Source: UBA7359 sp038142205
GTDB taxonomy: Bacteria; Pseudomonadota; Gammaproteobacteria; Eutrophobiales; Eutrophobiaceae
Reading direction: 5' to 3'
NCBI GenBank assembly: GCA_038142205.1
Contig: JAYQJO010000001.1
Span: forward strand, 1,426,001-1,490,000
Length of the DNA: 64,000 nucleotides
Made by a program: the position numbers and the translations under genes. The notes beneath the pieces are model-generated. The model was given only the letters and a program-made list of their open reading frames with translations. It was not told where the DNA came from and searched no databases. Position 1 is the stretch's first letter; each line of letters opens with the position of its first letter. Below are positions 46,015-57,187 of the stretch, in pieces.

Positions 46015-48686
46015 CTAATCTGAAGACCGTGAACCGGCACCATCAATCTCAAGGTCGAGCGCAGCTATAAGTTTACGCATGCGTTTATTATCAATTCGAC
46101 CAGAACGATACAGAAGAGAAATGGCAGCCTGAGAAATACAGCGATTACTGATTTCGAAATAATCCCGAATACTCTCTCGCGACTCACTTAGACCGTATCC
46201 ATCTGTTCCCAGTACCTCATAATATTCAGGCATCCAGCGAGCGATACTGTTTGGCAGGCTTTTCATATAATCGGTAGCAGCGACAAACACACCTTCTTCA
46301 TCCTTGAACAGTGTTTTAACATAAGACTCTTTTGGAGCTTCATCAGGATGCAAGCGATTCCACCTTTCGCAGGCCTGGGCTTCCCGCTCCAATTCGATAA
46401 AACTGGTAATACTCCAAATATTAACGCGGTAACCAGACTCTTCTAGCGACTCTGCAGACTGAAGTGCCTGCTGCATGATTGAGCCACTTGATAGTAGATT
46501 TATTATTTCACCTTTTTTCTTGGCTGAACGACGATAGCAATATCCACCTTTTAAAATGCCTTCAATGACATCGTCACCTTCAGGCATAGCCGGCATAGCG
46601 TAATTTTCGTTATAAACTGTTAGATAATAAAAAACATCTTCCTGCTCTGTATACATACGACGTATACCATCACGAATGATAATAGCCAGCTCGTAACCAA
46701 ACGCCGGATCGTAACTGACCATATTCGGTACCGTGCTCGCCATAATATGCGAATGCCCATCCTGATGTTGTAAGCCTTCTCCATTCAATGTCGTCCTACC
46801 GGCGGTACCACCAATCAAGAAACCGCGACACATCATGTCGCCGCAACCCCAGATCATGTCGCCTACCCGTTGGAAACCGAATATGGAGTAAAAGATATAA
46901 AAAGGAATCATCGGCAAACCATGTACAGCATAAGCGCTACCCGCTGCCATAAAAGATGCCAATGCACCTGTTTCACAAATACCTTCCTGCAATATCTGCC
47001 CATCTTTTGCTTCACGATAAGGCAGCAAAGTTTCAGCGTCTACAGGCGTATATTTCTGTCCTTCAGATGAATAGATCCCTGCAGCTTTAAACAATCCATC
47101 CATACCGAAGGTTCGAGCTTCGTCCGGAACAATTGGGACGATGTAAGGCCCTAGCGCTTTGTCTTTGATTAACTTGGTTAACATCCGAACCATGACCATA
47201 GTCGTTGATACTTTTCGATCATGACTTCCCTGCAATACATCCTTAAACAGATCCAGCGATGGTGGCTCTATAGGTTTACACTCAACTTTTCGCTTCGGTA
47301 GGTAGCCACCAAGATTCTCCCGATGAGACATTAAATACTGCATCTCTTTACTATCGTCAGAAGGTTTATAAAACTCAGCCTTGGCTGCAGCTTCATCACT
47401 GATAGGGATACCGTAATCCTTGGCAAGCTGGATACGTTCTTCCGGCTTGAGATTTTTTTTCTGGTGAGCAGTATTCAAACCCTGGGCCGCTTTCCCCATA
47501 CCTTCACCCTTAACACTTTTAACCAGTATAACTGTAGGTTTATTTTTAGTATTAAGCGCACGCTCAAACGCCGTGTAGATTTTTTCTGATCCTGCCCGCC
47601 TCGCTTAATTGTCTTTAGTTCATCATCGCTGAGGGTATTCATCATTTTTTCTAGCTCAGGATTACCTTCAACCCAATGTTCTCGTTGAACGTCTCCAGAT
47701 GAAATTGAATATCGCTGATAATCTCCGTCCAGACATTCGTCCATACGTTTACGTAATATGCCATGATGATCTTGTGCAAGTAAATTATCCCAACCCGAAC
47801 CCCAAACGACTTTAATTACATTCCAGTCAGCGCCGCGGAAAGACCGTTCCAATTCTTGAATAATCTTGCCGTTACCTCGTACCGGTCCATCAAGACGTTG
47901 CAAGTTACAATTGATAACTAAAACGATATTGTCCAGCTTCTCTCGTGCTGCGATGTTAATGGTGCCAAGTACCTCTGGTTCATCAGACTCACCATCACCA
48001 ATAAAACACCATATCTTGCCGTCCTTTGACTGTTTTAATCCACGGTTTTCCAAATACTTCGCAAAGCGAGCTTGGTAGATAGCCGCAGGTGTTGACAGTC
48101 CCATAGAGGCATTTGGCATTTGCCAAAATTCTGGCATGGAACGCGGATGTGGATAGGAGCACAATCCACCTTTGTCTCCTAATTCACGGCGAAAGTTTTT
48201 CAGTTGCTGTTCACTCAAACGACCTTCATGGAAAGCACGCGCATAGATACCCGGCGCAGCATGGGGTTGCGGCATAACGATATCACCACTGTAATCCTCA
48301 CTTTTTGCTTTGAAGAAATGATTAAAACCAACTTCAAGCATAGTTGCCGCTGATGTATAAGTAGCAATATGCCCGCCTACACCGGTACCTTCGTCTTGCG
48401 CCTGCAGAACCATCGCCATTGCGTTCCAGCGAATGATATTCTCAATACGCTTTTCTAATTCAATATCACCGGGATACGCTGGCTGTTCAGTGACAGGAAT
48501 GGTATTGATATAGGGCGTATTAAGCGTTGCTTCATCAAGAGACACATTCAAAGCCAGAATATGATCCTGTAGCGATCTCAATATCTCCCTGACACCTTCA
48601 TCACCGTAAATCTCTCGGATGTAGTCAATGGATTCCAACCACTCTTTTTTATCTTCGCTAATTTCTTCAGTTAATACAGATGCCAC
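46015..48686 (-). pseudogene. aceE: aceE, pyruvate dehydrogenase E1, single-base frameshift
   Basis: This is the homodimeric-type E1 that decarboxylates pyruvate with thiamine diphosphate. It starts at GTG 48686, which has GGAGG seven bases before it; the longer TTG 48704 frame is less likely. Frame one covers the N-terminal half with GHIATYTSAAT, IGDGESDEPE and the thiamine-site region. It ends in nonsense after RGGQDQKK. The neighbouring frame continues IYTAFERALNTKNKPTVILVKSVKGEGMGKAAQG and runs normally to 46015. One missing A in the six-base run at 47580-47585 explains it. Repaired length is about 890 residues, as in E. coli. Confidence 0.92.
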
Positions 48687-48778
48687 GATAATGCCTCCGG
48701 TCAATGAATCTGGTTCGAATGATACGCGTAATTGTAGTAAAAACTGAAAAACGATGATTGCTATTTATAGCTTTATTA

Positions 48779-48802
48779 TGGTAATTTTTAGCATAATTAC
48801 TA
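48779..48802. promoter_or_regulatory. Candidate Lrp/AsnC operator between aceE and the regulator gene
   Basis: TGGTAATT and AATTACTA form an imperfect dyad (7 of 8 positions) 24 bases across. It sits about 30 bases before the regulator start and overlaps an AT-rich -10-like TATATT. Placement suits autoregulation and possibly aceEF control. The pairing to this regulator is inference. Confidence 0.45.
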
Positions 48803-48828
48803 TATTTTTATAAAAAAAGGAGTTAACT

Positions 48829-49338
48829 ATGCTAAAAATTAAACTAGACAAAACAGACTGTCGGCTCCTACATTATCTCCAGTCAAACGCGAAAATACCC
48901 AATACAGAGCTTGCAGATCATCTCGGATTATCGCCTTCTCCGTGCTTACGCCGCGTTAAGACACTGGAAAAAAATGGTGTAATCAAACGCTATGTTGGCA
49001 TTATTGATCCCATTCTGGTCGGACTGCCAATCAGTGTGTTTATCACTGTCAGCCTGCGCAATCAGGGCCGTAATACCCTTGAAGAATTTGAATCACATAT
49101 CAGAAACTATGAAGAAGTAATGGAGTGTTACCTGATGACGGGTAATTCTGACTATCTGCTGCGTGTCATCATGCCAGACATGGAAAGTTACGAACAGTTT
49201 TTGCTCGATAAAATTACCACCATACCTTGCGTGGATAACATCCAGTCAAGTTTTTCATTGAAACAAGTTCTTTATCGGACTGAAATGCCGATTACACCAA
49301 CTGCTAAATATGATCAAACAGAGCCGATAGCCAGCTAA
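48829..49338 (+). CDS. Lrp/AsnC family transcriptional regulator
   Basis: The product is 169 residues. The N-terminal winged helix (about 6-60) has LDKTDCRLLHYLQSNAKIPNTELADHLGLSPSPCLRRVKTLEKNGVI, the Lrp signature. The C-terminal RAM/ligand domain (about 75-150) has ECYLMTGNSDYLLRVIMPDMESYEQFL. It diverges from aceE across 142 bases and is preceded by AAGGAG. Its target is unknown, but the position points to pyruvate or amino-acid control of aceEF. Confidence 0.92.
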   Translation: MLKIKLDKTDCRLLHYLQSNAKIPNTELADHLGLSPSPCLRRVKTLEKNGVIKRYVGIIDPILVGLPISVFITVSLRNQGRNTLEEFESHIRNYEEVMECYLMTGNSDYLLRVIMPDMESYEQFLLDKITTIPCVDNIQSSFSLKQVLYRTEMPITPTAKYDQTEPIAS

Positions 49339-49374
49339 TACTTTAAGAGACTTTAACGTTAGTTTTTGCTCGGG

Positions 49375-51267
49375 CTAATTTGGATAACCCAAATCGAGTA
49401 AAGCATCGCTAATCTCATTCAAAATAAGCGGATCATCAATTGTTGCTGGCATTTTATAACTGTCACCATCGGCAATCTTTTTCATCGTGCCGCGCAGGAT
49501 TTTGCCAGATCGAGTCTTAGGTAAACGCTTCACAATTATCACCAACTTAAATGCAGCAACTGGACCAATTTCATTACGTACTTTTTCAATTAGCTCTTTG
49601 ATAATACTTTCATCATTACGTGTCACACCACTATTTAAGACTACTAAGCCCAAAGGTAACTGCCCTTTTAGTTCATCGGCAACACCTATCACGGCACATT
49701 CAGCAACATCAGTATGTGCAGATAAAACCTCTTCCATACCACCTGTTGATAAACGATGACCAGCTACATTAATCACATCACCCAAGCGACTCATGACCCA
49801 AACATCGCCTTCTTCATCTATATAGCCTGCATCCCAGGTCATATAATAACCATCATGTTCCTTCAAATAAGATTCGATAAACTGTTCGTCCTGATTCCAT
49901 AACGTTAATAGGCAGCTGGGTGCTAAAGGTAATTTTAATGCCAATTTACCCATCTCCCCTTTTGCCAATTCATCACCCGTTTCATTTAACACCTTAAGAT
50001 TAAATCCGGGAACCGGCCTGGCTGTCGAGCCATATTTAACGGGTACTTGCTCCAACCCTATACAATTCGCAGTGATCGCCCAACCGGTTTCCGTTTGCCA
50101 CCAATGATCAATTGCAGCAACGTTTAATTTGGCTTCAGCCCATTCCAATGTATCCGGGTCGCTACGTTCTCCAGCAAGAAACAAAGTCTGTAGTGAAGAC
50201 AGATCATAATCATTAACCAAGTTCCCTTCCGGGTCATCGCGTTTGATTGCACGGAACGCTGTAGGTGCAGTAAAAAGTGCCTTTACTTTATGTTGTTCGA
50301 TTACACGCCAAAATGCACCTGCATCAGGCGTACCAATAGGCTTGCCTTCATAAAGAATAGAAGTACAACCATGTAATAAAGGCGCATAACAAATATAAGA
50401 ATGACCGACAACCCAGCCGACATCAGACGCAGCCCAAAAGACTTCTCCTGGATCGATGTTATAAATATGTTTCATCGACCATTTTAAGGCAACGGCATGA
50501 CCACCGTTATCACGTACCACACCTTTAGGCATGCCTGTGGTACCGGATGTATATAATATATATAAAGGATCGGTAGCCAATACACTAATACAGTCGACTG
50601 GTTCAGCTTGATTGACAGCCTCTTGCCAATCAATATCACGTTCCGGAATTAACTCGGCCTGACACTGTTGACGCTGTAAAATTATACAACTATCAAGCTT
50701 ATGAGTTGCAGCATTGATCGCTGCATCTAATAACGGTTTGTATTCAATTATCTTGTTAACTTCTATCCCGCAGGAAGCCGAGACAATGACCCTTGGTTTG
50801 GCATCATCAATACGTGTTGCTAGTTCATTCGCAGCAAAGCCACCAAACACGACAGAATGAATAGCGCCGATACGGGCACAAGCCAACATGGCAATCACCG
50901 CTTCCGGTACCATGGGCATATAGATAAGGACGCGGTCCCCCTTCTCTACGCCTTGCTTTACTAATGCGCCAGCAAAGATAGCTGTCAAATCGCGCAATTC
51001 ACGATAGCTAAATTGTTTGACGGTGTCTGTGACCGGACTGTCATAGATTAATGCGACCTGATCGGCACGTCCATTTTCAACGTGTCGATCCAATGCATTA
51101 AAGCAGGTATTTAGTTTGCCATTGGCAAACCAATGATAAAAAGGCTTATTGGAATCATCGAGTACTTTTGAAAAAGGGACATCCCAATCGATATCTTTTG
51201 CAGCTTCTGACCAAAAACTTTCAGGGTCATCCAAAGAACGTTGATAAGTTGTTTGATAAGAAGACAT
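49375..51267 (-). CDS. prpE: Propionyl-CoA synthetase PrpE
   Basis: The product is 630 residues, full length. It activates propionate to propionyl-CoA through a propionyl-AMP intermediate. The adenylate-forming core has YILYTSGTTGMPKGVVRDNGGH, VGHSYICYAPLL and DHWWQTETGWAI. The C-terminal domain has the catalytic Lys in LPKTRSGKILRGTM. PrpE-type rather than Acs is supported by length, the VVRDNGGH segment and its place at the end of the prp operon, 26 bases after prpF. Confidence 0.95.
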   Translation of the reverse strand: MSSYQTTYQRSLDDPESFWSEAAKDIDWDVPFSKVLDDSNKPFYHWFANGKLNTCFNALDRHVENGRADQVALIYDSPVTDTVKQFSYRELRDLTAIFAGALVKQGVEKGDRVLIYMPMVPEAVIAMLACARIGAIHSVVFGGFAANELATRIDDAKPRVIVSASCGIEVNKIIEYKPLLDAAINAATHKLDSCIILQRQQCQAELIPERDIDWQEAVNQAEPVDCISVLATDPLYILYTSGTTGMPKGVVRDNGGHAVALKWSMKHIYNIDPGEVFWAASDVGWVVGHSYICYAPLLHGCTSILYEGKPIGTPDAGAFWRVIEQHKVKALFTAPTAFRAIKRDDPEGNLVNDYDLSSLQTLFLAGERSDPDTLEWAEAKLNVAAIDHWWQTETGWAITANCIGLEQVPVKYGSTARPVPGFNLKVLNETGDELAKGEMGKLALKLPLAPSCLLTLWNQDEQFIESYLKEHDGYYMTWDAGYIDEEGDVWVMSRLGDVINVAGHRLSTGGMEEVLSAHTDVAECAVIGVADELKGQLPLGLVVLNSGVTRNDESIIKELIEKVRNEIGPVAAFKLVIIVKRLPKTRSGKILRGTMKKIADGDSYKMPATIDDPLILNEISDALLDLGYPN

Positions 51268-51293
51268 AGTTAATTACCTATTTAAGTTGAAAT

Positions 51294-52472
51294 TTAGAAA
51301 ACATCTCCAGGAACGTACACGTAGCCCTCCATCAGTTTTCGTGCACTGCGACTCATAACCACCTTGTTGGCTTTCCAATCTCCTTCTACCAAGGCAGCTT
51401 CTGCGCCCACTCTCAAAGTACCTGATGGAAGACCAAAACAAACTGACTCTTGTTCACCGCCTCCAGCGGCAAGATTCACCAAAGTGCCGGGAATAGCCGC
51501 GGCAGTGCCAATAGCTACTGCGGCAGTCCCCATCATGGCATGATGTAACTTACCCATGGAGAGCGCTCGTACATTAAGATCGATGTCTTTAGCACTAATT
51601 TGCTTGCCACTAGAAGCAGTATAGTCAGCAGGCTTGGCGACGAACGCGACTTTTGGAGTGTGCTGCCTAGCTGTAGCTTCTTCGATACTTTCAATTAGTC
51701 CCATACGCACCGCGCCATAGGCTCGAATGGTTTCAAACATTGCAAGCGCCTTGTCATCATTGTTAATTGCATCCTGCAGTTCAGTACCGGTATAGCCAAT
51801 GTCTTCAGCATTGAGAAAAATAGTTGGAATACCCGCATTAATCATCGTAGCCGAGAATGTGCCGACTCCTGGAATCTCTAAATCATCTACCAGGTTTCCG
51901 GTAGGAAAAATTGCACCATCCCCATCAGCAGGCTCTATGAATTCTACCTTTACCTCGGCCGCAGGAAACGTCACGCCGTCAAGTTCGAAATCACCCGTTT
52001 CCTGAACTTCACCGTTAGTCATAGGAATATGGGCAATAATGGTCTTTTTAATATTAGCCTGCCAGATACGTACGACAGCCACACCATTTTCTGGAAGGCA
52101 ATCCGTGTCAACCAAACCACTACTAATTGCAAATGAACCTACCGCCGCAGTCAAATTACCACAGTTACCGCTCCAATCAACAAAGGCTTTATCAATGGAC
52201 ACCTGGCCAAATAGATAATCGACGTCATGATCAGCTTGACTGCTTTTAGATAAGATAACAGTTTTGCTGGTACTTGAAGTTGCGCCGCCCATACCATCAG
52301 TATGCTTGCCATAGGGATCAGGGCTGCCAATCACACGTAACAATAACGCATCACGTTCAGCGCCAGGCACCTGTGCCGATTCAGGCAAATTTATAAGATT
52401 AAAAAATACACCTTTACTGGTGCCTCCACGCATATAAGTCGCGGGAATCCTAATCTGAGGTACGTGACTCAT
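51294..52472 (-). CDS. prpF: 2-Methylaconitate cis-trans isomerase PrpF
   Basis: The product is 392 residues. It isomerises 2-methylaconitate and is required with AcnD when prpD is absent. Characteristic segments are the N-terminal PATYMRGGTSKGVFF, GSPDPYGKHTDGMGGATSSTSKTV and WSGNCGNLTAAVG (the Cys in the catalytic region), plus GKLHHAMMGTAAVAIGTAA. It lies 14 bases after acnD. Confidence 0.96.
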   Translation of the reverse strand: MSHVPQIRIPATYMRGGTSKGVFFNLINLPESAQVPGAERDALLLRVIGSPDPYGKHTDGMGGATSSTSKTVILSKSSQADHDVDYLFGQVSIDKAFVDWSGNCGNLTAAVGSFAISSGLVDTDCLPENGVAVVRIWQANIKKTIIAHIPMTNGEVQETGDFELDGVTFPAAEVKVEFIEPADGDGAIFPTGNLVDDLEIPGVGTFSATMINAGIPTIFLNAEDIGYTGTELQDAINNDDKALAMFETIRAYGAVRMGLIESIEEATARQHTPKVAFVAKPADYTASSGKQISAKDIDLNVRALSMGKLHHAMMGTAAVAIGTAAAIPGTLVNLAAGGGEQESVCFGLPSGTLRVGAEAALVEGDWKANKVVMSRSARKLMEGYVYVPGDVF

Positions 52473-52485
52473 CTCTTATCTCCTA

Positions 52486-55092
52486 TTAAGCCACGTTAGA
52501 CTCAAGGAAATCCTGAGCAAAGCGCTGTAAAACACCACCTGCTTCATACACATGTACTTCTTCAGCAGTATCAAGACGACATATCACAGGGACTTCTACT
52601 TTTTCACTATTGGCACGATGAATGACAACAGTTAATTCCGCACGTGGTGATATCTCACCTGTGACGTCGTAAGTCTCAGTACCATCAATAGCGTGAGTAT
52701 TACGGTTTTCACCAGCCTTAAACTCAAGCGGCAAAACACCCATACCCACCAAGTTTGTACGATGAATACGTTCAAAACCTTCAGCAACAATCGCTTCAAC
52801 ACCAGCTAAGCGTACACCTTTGGCAGCCCAGTCACGAGAAGAACCCTGACCATAGTCAGCACCAGCGATAATAATCAACGGTTGCTTACGTTCCATATAG
52901 GTTTCAATCGCCTCCCACATTCGGCTCTCTTTACCTTCTGGTTCAATACGTGCTAGCTAGCCTTGCTTAACCTCACCATTTTCATCACGGCACATTTCAT
53001 TCAGCAATTTCGGATTAGCAAATGTTGCACGCTGCGCGGTTAGATGATCACCACGGTGGGTTGCATAGGAATTAAAATCTTCTTCTGGTAGCCCCATCTT
53101 TTCCAAATAGGCTCCAGCAGCACTGTCCAACATGATTGCATTGGAAGGAGACAAATGATCCGTTGTAATGTTATCACCTAACACCGCTAACGGACGCATG
53201 CCTTTCAAAGTACGTTCAGCCGCCAATGCACCTTCCCAATATGGAGGACGACGGATATAAGTACTCTTGGAACGCCAATCATATAATGGGCTTTCAGCTT
53301 CTTTTGCTTTACCCAAGTCAAACATAGGAATATAGATCTGGTTAAATTGTTCAGGTTTAACACTTTCATTAACAATCGCGTCGATCTCTTCATCATCAGG
53401 CCAAATATCTTTCAGCATTATCGGATTACCGTCCTTATCCGCACCCAATATATCCTGCTCGATGTCAAAACGAATAGTACCTGCAATGGCATAGGCAATC
53501 ACCAACGGTGGCGACGCAAGAAAGGCTTGCTTGGCATAAGGATGAATACGACCATCGAAGTTTCGATTGCCGGATAAAACAGCAGTCGAATAGAGATCAC
53601 GATCAATAACTTCTTTTTGAATTTGCGGATCTAACGCACCACTCATACCATTACAAGTAGTACACGCATAAGCGACGATACCAAAACCAAGTTTCTCTAA
53701 CTCGGGTAGTAAACCAGACTCTTCCAAATAAAGCTTAACTACCTTGGAACCCGGTGCAAAAGAAGATTTGACCCAAGGCTTGCGTACTAAACCAAGTTCA
53801 TTTGCCTTACGTGCTAACAAGCCGGCAGCAACCATGTTGCGTGGATTACTGGTATTAGTACAAGACGTGATTGCTGCAATGATAACGGCCCCATCAGGCA
53901 TTTTGCCTTCTGCTTCTTCCGCTTTTGCCTTTTCCAATTCAACAGCAATACCACGAGACTCTAAGTCTGATGTTGGTAAACGTCGATGTGGGTTTGATGG
54001 CCCAGCCATATTGCGGCCGACCGTTGATAAATCAAACGTCAGTACACGCTCATATTCAGCTTCTTCAAGGTCATCAGCCCACAAACCGGTAAATTTAGCG
54101 TAATTTTCTACCAGTGCTATTTGCTCTGGCTCACGGCCCGTTAGCTTCAAATAATCGATCGTTTGCTGATCGATATAGAACATAGCCGCAGACGCACCAT
54201 ATTCCGGTGTCATATTAGAAATCGTGGCACGATCACCAATAGTTAGTCCTACAACACCATCGCCAAAGAATTCAAGGTACGCCGAAACAACTTTCTCGTT
54301 ACGCAAAAATTCAGTTATTGCCAAAACAATATCAGTAGCAGTAATACCAGGCTGGCGTTTACCCGTTAGTTTTACGCCGACGATGTCAGGCAAACGCATC
54401 ATAGAAGGACGGCCTAACATAACTGTTTCCGCTTCAAGGCCGCCCACACCAATAGCAATAACACCTAATGCATCAACATGCGGTGTATGACTATCTGTAC
54501 CAACACAGGTATCAGGAAAAGCCACACCGTCACGTGATTGAATCACTGGAGACATTTTTTCCAGATTTATCTGATGCATAATGCCATTACCCGCAGGTAT
54601 GACATCGACGTTTTCAAATGCCGTTTTGGTCCAGTCGATAAAATGAAAACGATCTTCGTTACGTCGATCTTCAATGGCTCGGTTCTTATCAAATGCATCC
54701 GTTTCAAAACCACCGTGCTCAACAGCCAAAGAATGATCAACAATTAACTGCGTAGGAACGACAGGATTAACCTTGGCTGGATCGCCACCTTGATCTGCAA
54801 TTGCATCGCGTAAGCCAGCTAAGTCAACCAAAGCAGTCTGACCCAGAATGTCATGACAAACCACACGTGCTGGATACCATGGAAAATCAAGATCGCGCTT
54901 ACGTTCGATAATCTGCTTTAAACAATCTGTAAGCGTCGTTGGATCGCATCGACGCACAAGTTGTTCCGCCAATACACGAGAAGTATATGGCAACTTGCCA
55001 TATGCACCAGGCTGGATTTCTTCAACCGCTTCGCGCGTATCAAAATAGTCCAGTTCAGTATTCTGTAATGACTTACGATATTTATTATTCAT
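52486..55092 (-). pseudogene. acnD: acnD, Fe/S-dependent 2-methylcitrate dehydratase, interrupted by in-frame TAG
   Basis: This aconitase-family enzyme dehydrates 2-methylcitrate to 2-methylaconitate. It reads from ATG 55092 (GTG 55098 possible) through GVGGLEAETVMLGRP, the [4Fe-4S] cysteines in SCTNTSNPRNM and CTTCNGMSG, and GDNITTDHLSPS. It stops at TAG 52957-52959 after NGEVKQG. The same frame continues LARIEPEGKESRMWEAIETYM, then GADYGQGSSRDWAAKG, the substrate-binding swivel domain, to 52486. A serine (TCG) at the stop would fit; repaired length is about 868 residues, normal. The stop would delete the swivel domain, which holds essential Ser/Arg residues. Confidence 0.94.
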
Positions 55093-55105
55093 AATCACCT
55101 AAGCA

Positions 55106-56260
55106 TTACTTACGTTTTGAAATAGGTACAAACTTTAAGTTATCCGGCCCAACATAATTTGCACTGGGTCGAATAATTTTTCCATCTTCTCTTTGTTCAA
55201 TAACATGTGCTGCCCAACCTGACGTTCTTGAGATAACAAACAAAGGAGTAAACATCGCTGTCGGTACTTTCATTAATGAATAAGATACAGCAGAAAACCA
55301 ATCCAGATTAGGGAACATTTTTTTCTCGTTCCACATAACTTTTTCAATACGTTCAGCTACCTTATACATGTTCAAATCTTTAACATCTGTTCCCAACCGT
55401 TTGGCAACAGCTTTAATTACCTCGTTGCGAGGATCTCCCGTTGTATAAACAGGATGCCCAAAACCAATAATAATTTCTTTACGAGCCATACGTTCACGAA
55501 TATCCGCTTCTGCTTCATCGGCACTGCTATAACGTGATTGAATATCAAAAGCGACCTCATTTGCACCACCATGCTTGGGGCCGCGTAACGCACCAATAGC
55601 GCCAGTAATACTTGAAAACATATCTGAGCCCGTTCCTGCAATCACACGACCTGTAAAAGTTGAAGCATTGTATTCATGCTCAGCATAAAGATTCAGTGAT
55701 GTATGCATAGCACGCACCCATAGTTCTGAAGGTTCTTCACCATGGAGTAAATGTAAAAAATGCCCACCAATTGAATCATCATCCGTTTCAACATTAATGC
55801 GTTTACCGTTAACCGCATAGTGATACCAGTACAACAGCATAGAACCGAAACTTGCCATTAAGCGATCAGCAATATCTCTTGCACCAGCAGCATTATGATC
55901 TTCTTTCTCAGGCATAACTGCACCTAATACTGAACAACCTGTACGTAATACATCCATAGGATGAGTCGAAGCAGGTAGTTGTTCCAATGACGCTTTCACC
56001 GCAGCAGGAATAGCACGCATTGATTTTAATTTTGTCTGATACGACTTTAGTTCAGGCACTGTTGGTAATTTGCCATGCACTAATAAGTATGCAATTTCTT
56101 CAAACTTACAGGTCTCAGCTACATCAAGAATATCGTAACCACGATAATGTAAATCATTGCCACTTAATCCAACGGTACAAAGTGCAGTGTTTCCTGCCGC
56201 GGTACCACTCAATGCAACAGACTTTTTTGGTTTAGGTTTCTGTATTGTTTTCTTTGTCAT
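55106..56260 (-). CDS. prpC: 2-Methylcitrate synthase PrpC
   Basis: The product is 384 residues, citrate synthase family. It condenses propionyl-CoA with oxaloacetate. Conserved elements include VGLSGNDLHYRGYDILD at the N-terminus, the His region LRGPKHGGANEVAF, GFGHPVYTTGDPR with the second catalytic His, and the C-terminal SRTSGWAAHVIEQR..IRPSANYVG. Length and the operon context separate it from the longer GltA. It lies 25 bases after prpB. Confidence 0.96.
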   Translation of the reverse strand: MTKKTIQKPKPKKSVALSGTAAGNTALCTVGLSGNDLHYRGYDILDVAETCKFEEIAYLLVHGKLPTVPELKSYQTKLKSMRAIPAAVKASLEQLPASTHPMDVLRTGCSVLGAVMPEKEDHNAAGARDIADRLMASFGSMLLYWYHYAVNGKRINVETDDDSIGGHFLHLLHGEEPSELWVRAMHTSLNLYAEHEYNASTFTGRVIAGTGSDMFSSITGAIGALRGPKHGGANEVAFDIQSRYSSADEAEADIRERMARKEIIIGFGHPVYTTGDPRNEVIKAVAKRLGTDVKDLNMYKVAERIEKVMWNEKKMFPNLDWFSAVSYSLMKVPTAMFTPLFVISRTSGWAAHVIEQREDGKIIRPSANYVGPDNLKFVPISKRK

Positions 56261-56285
56261 AATTCAATTCCTACTATTTTGTTTC

Positions 56286-57176
56286 TTAATTATTTTCGTT
56301 AGTAAATAATTCATCCAGTTTTTGTTCGTATTCGTGATAACCGAGATAGTCATAAAGTTCAGCGCGGCTTTGCATAATGTCGACTACATTTTGTTGCGTG
56401 CCCTTTTCGCGCAAACTTTTATAAAACTGTAACGCGGCAGCATTCATGGCGCGAAAAGCCGATAAAGGATACAAGGCCAGACTGACATTAACCGAAGCCA
56501 GTTCTTCTGTTGTAAAAAGAGGGGTTGAACCAAACTCGGTAATATTTGCTAATACAGGTACCTTAACTGCATCAACAAACTGTTGATACATATCTAGCTC
56601 TGTCATTGCTTCACGAAAAATCATATCGGCGCCAGCTTCAACACAAGCACAAGCACGATCAATCGCAGCATCTAAACCTTCAACAGAAAGTGCATCGGTC
56701 CTAGCCATAATGACAAAGTCGGGATCTGTTTTGGCATCCACTGCGGCCTTGATGCGATCAACCATTTCTTCTTTACTGACGATTGCTTTATTGGGTCGAT
56801 GACCACAACGTTTTTGTTGCACCTGATCTTCTATGTGAACTGCAGCAGCACCTGCTTTGATCATGGAACGAATAGTGCGCGCAATATTGAAAGCACCGCC
56901 CCAACCGGTATCGATATCGATCAATACAGGTAAGTCAGTAACATCAGTAACACGACGTACATCGATCAAAACATCCTCTAGAGAAGTAATTCCAAGATCG
57001 GGAATACCACAGGAACCGGCTGCAACGCCTCCACCTGAAATATATAAAGCACGATAACCGGATGCTTCTGCTAAACGCGCATGGTAGGCGTTAATCGCAC
57101 CAACCACTTGCAAGGGTTTTTCTTCTTCAACGGCTTTACGAAAGCGTGCGCCGGGCGATTGTAATTTTTGGCTCAT
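56286..57176 (-). CDS. prpB: 2-Methylisocitrate lyase PrpB
   Basis: The product is 296 residues. It cleaves 2-methylisocitrate to pyruvate and succinate, the last step of the cycle. The catalytic KRCGHRP loop (general-acid Cys), the Mg-binding DIDTGWGG, HIEDQVQ and MARTDA segments, and YISGGGVAAGSCGIPD are all present. It follows the GntR regulator with an 11-base gap, on the same strand. Confidence 0.97.
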   Translation of the reverse strand: MSQKLQSPGARFRKAVEEEKPLQVVGAINAYHARLAEASGYRALYISGGGVAAGSCGIPDLGITSLEDVLIDVRRVTDVTDLPVLIDIDTGWGGAFNIARTIRSMIKAGAAAVHIEDQVQQKRCGHRPNKAIVSKEEMVDRIKAAVDAKTDPDFVIMARTDALSVEGLDAAIDRACACVEAGADMIFREAMTELDMYQQFVDAVKVPVLANITEFGSTPLFTTEELASVNVSLALYPLSAFRAMNAAALQFYKSLREKGTQQNVVDIMQSRAELYDYLGYHEYEQKLDELFTNENN

Positions 57177-57187
57177 TCTTGTCCTCT

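Noticed and set aside
10188..47585. Phase variation through homopolymer slippage in flrA, aceE or the glycosyltransferases
   Set aside because: The runs are only 3-6 bases, too short for typical contingency loci, and aceE is not a plausible phase-variable gene.
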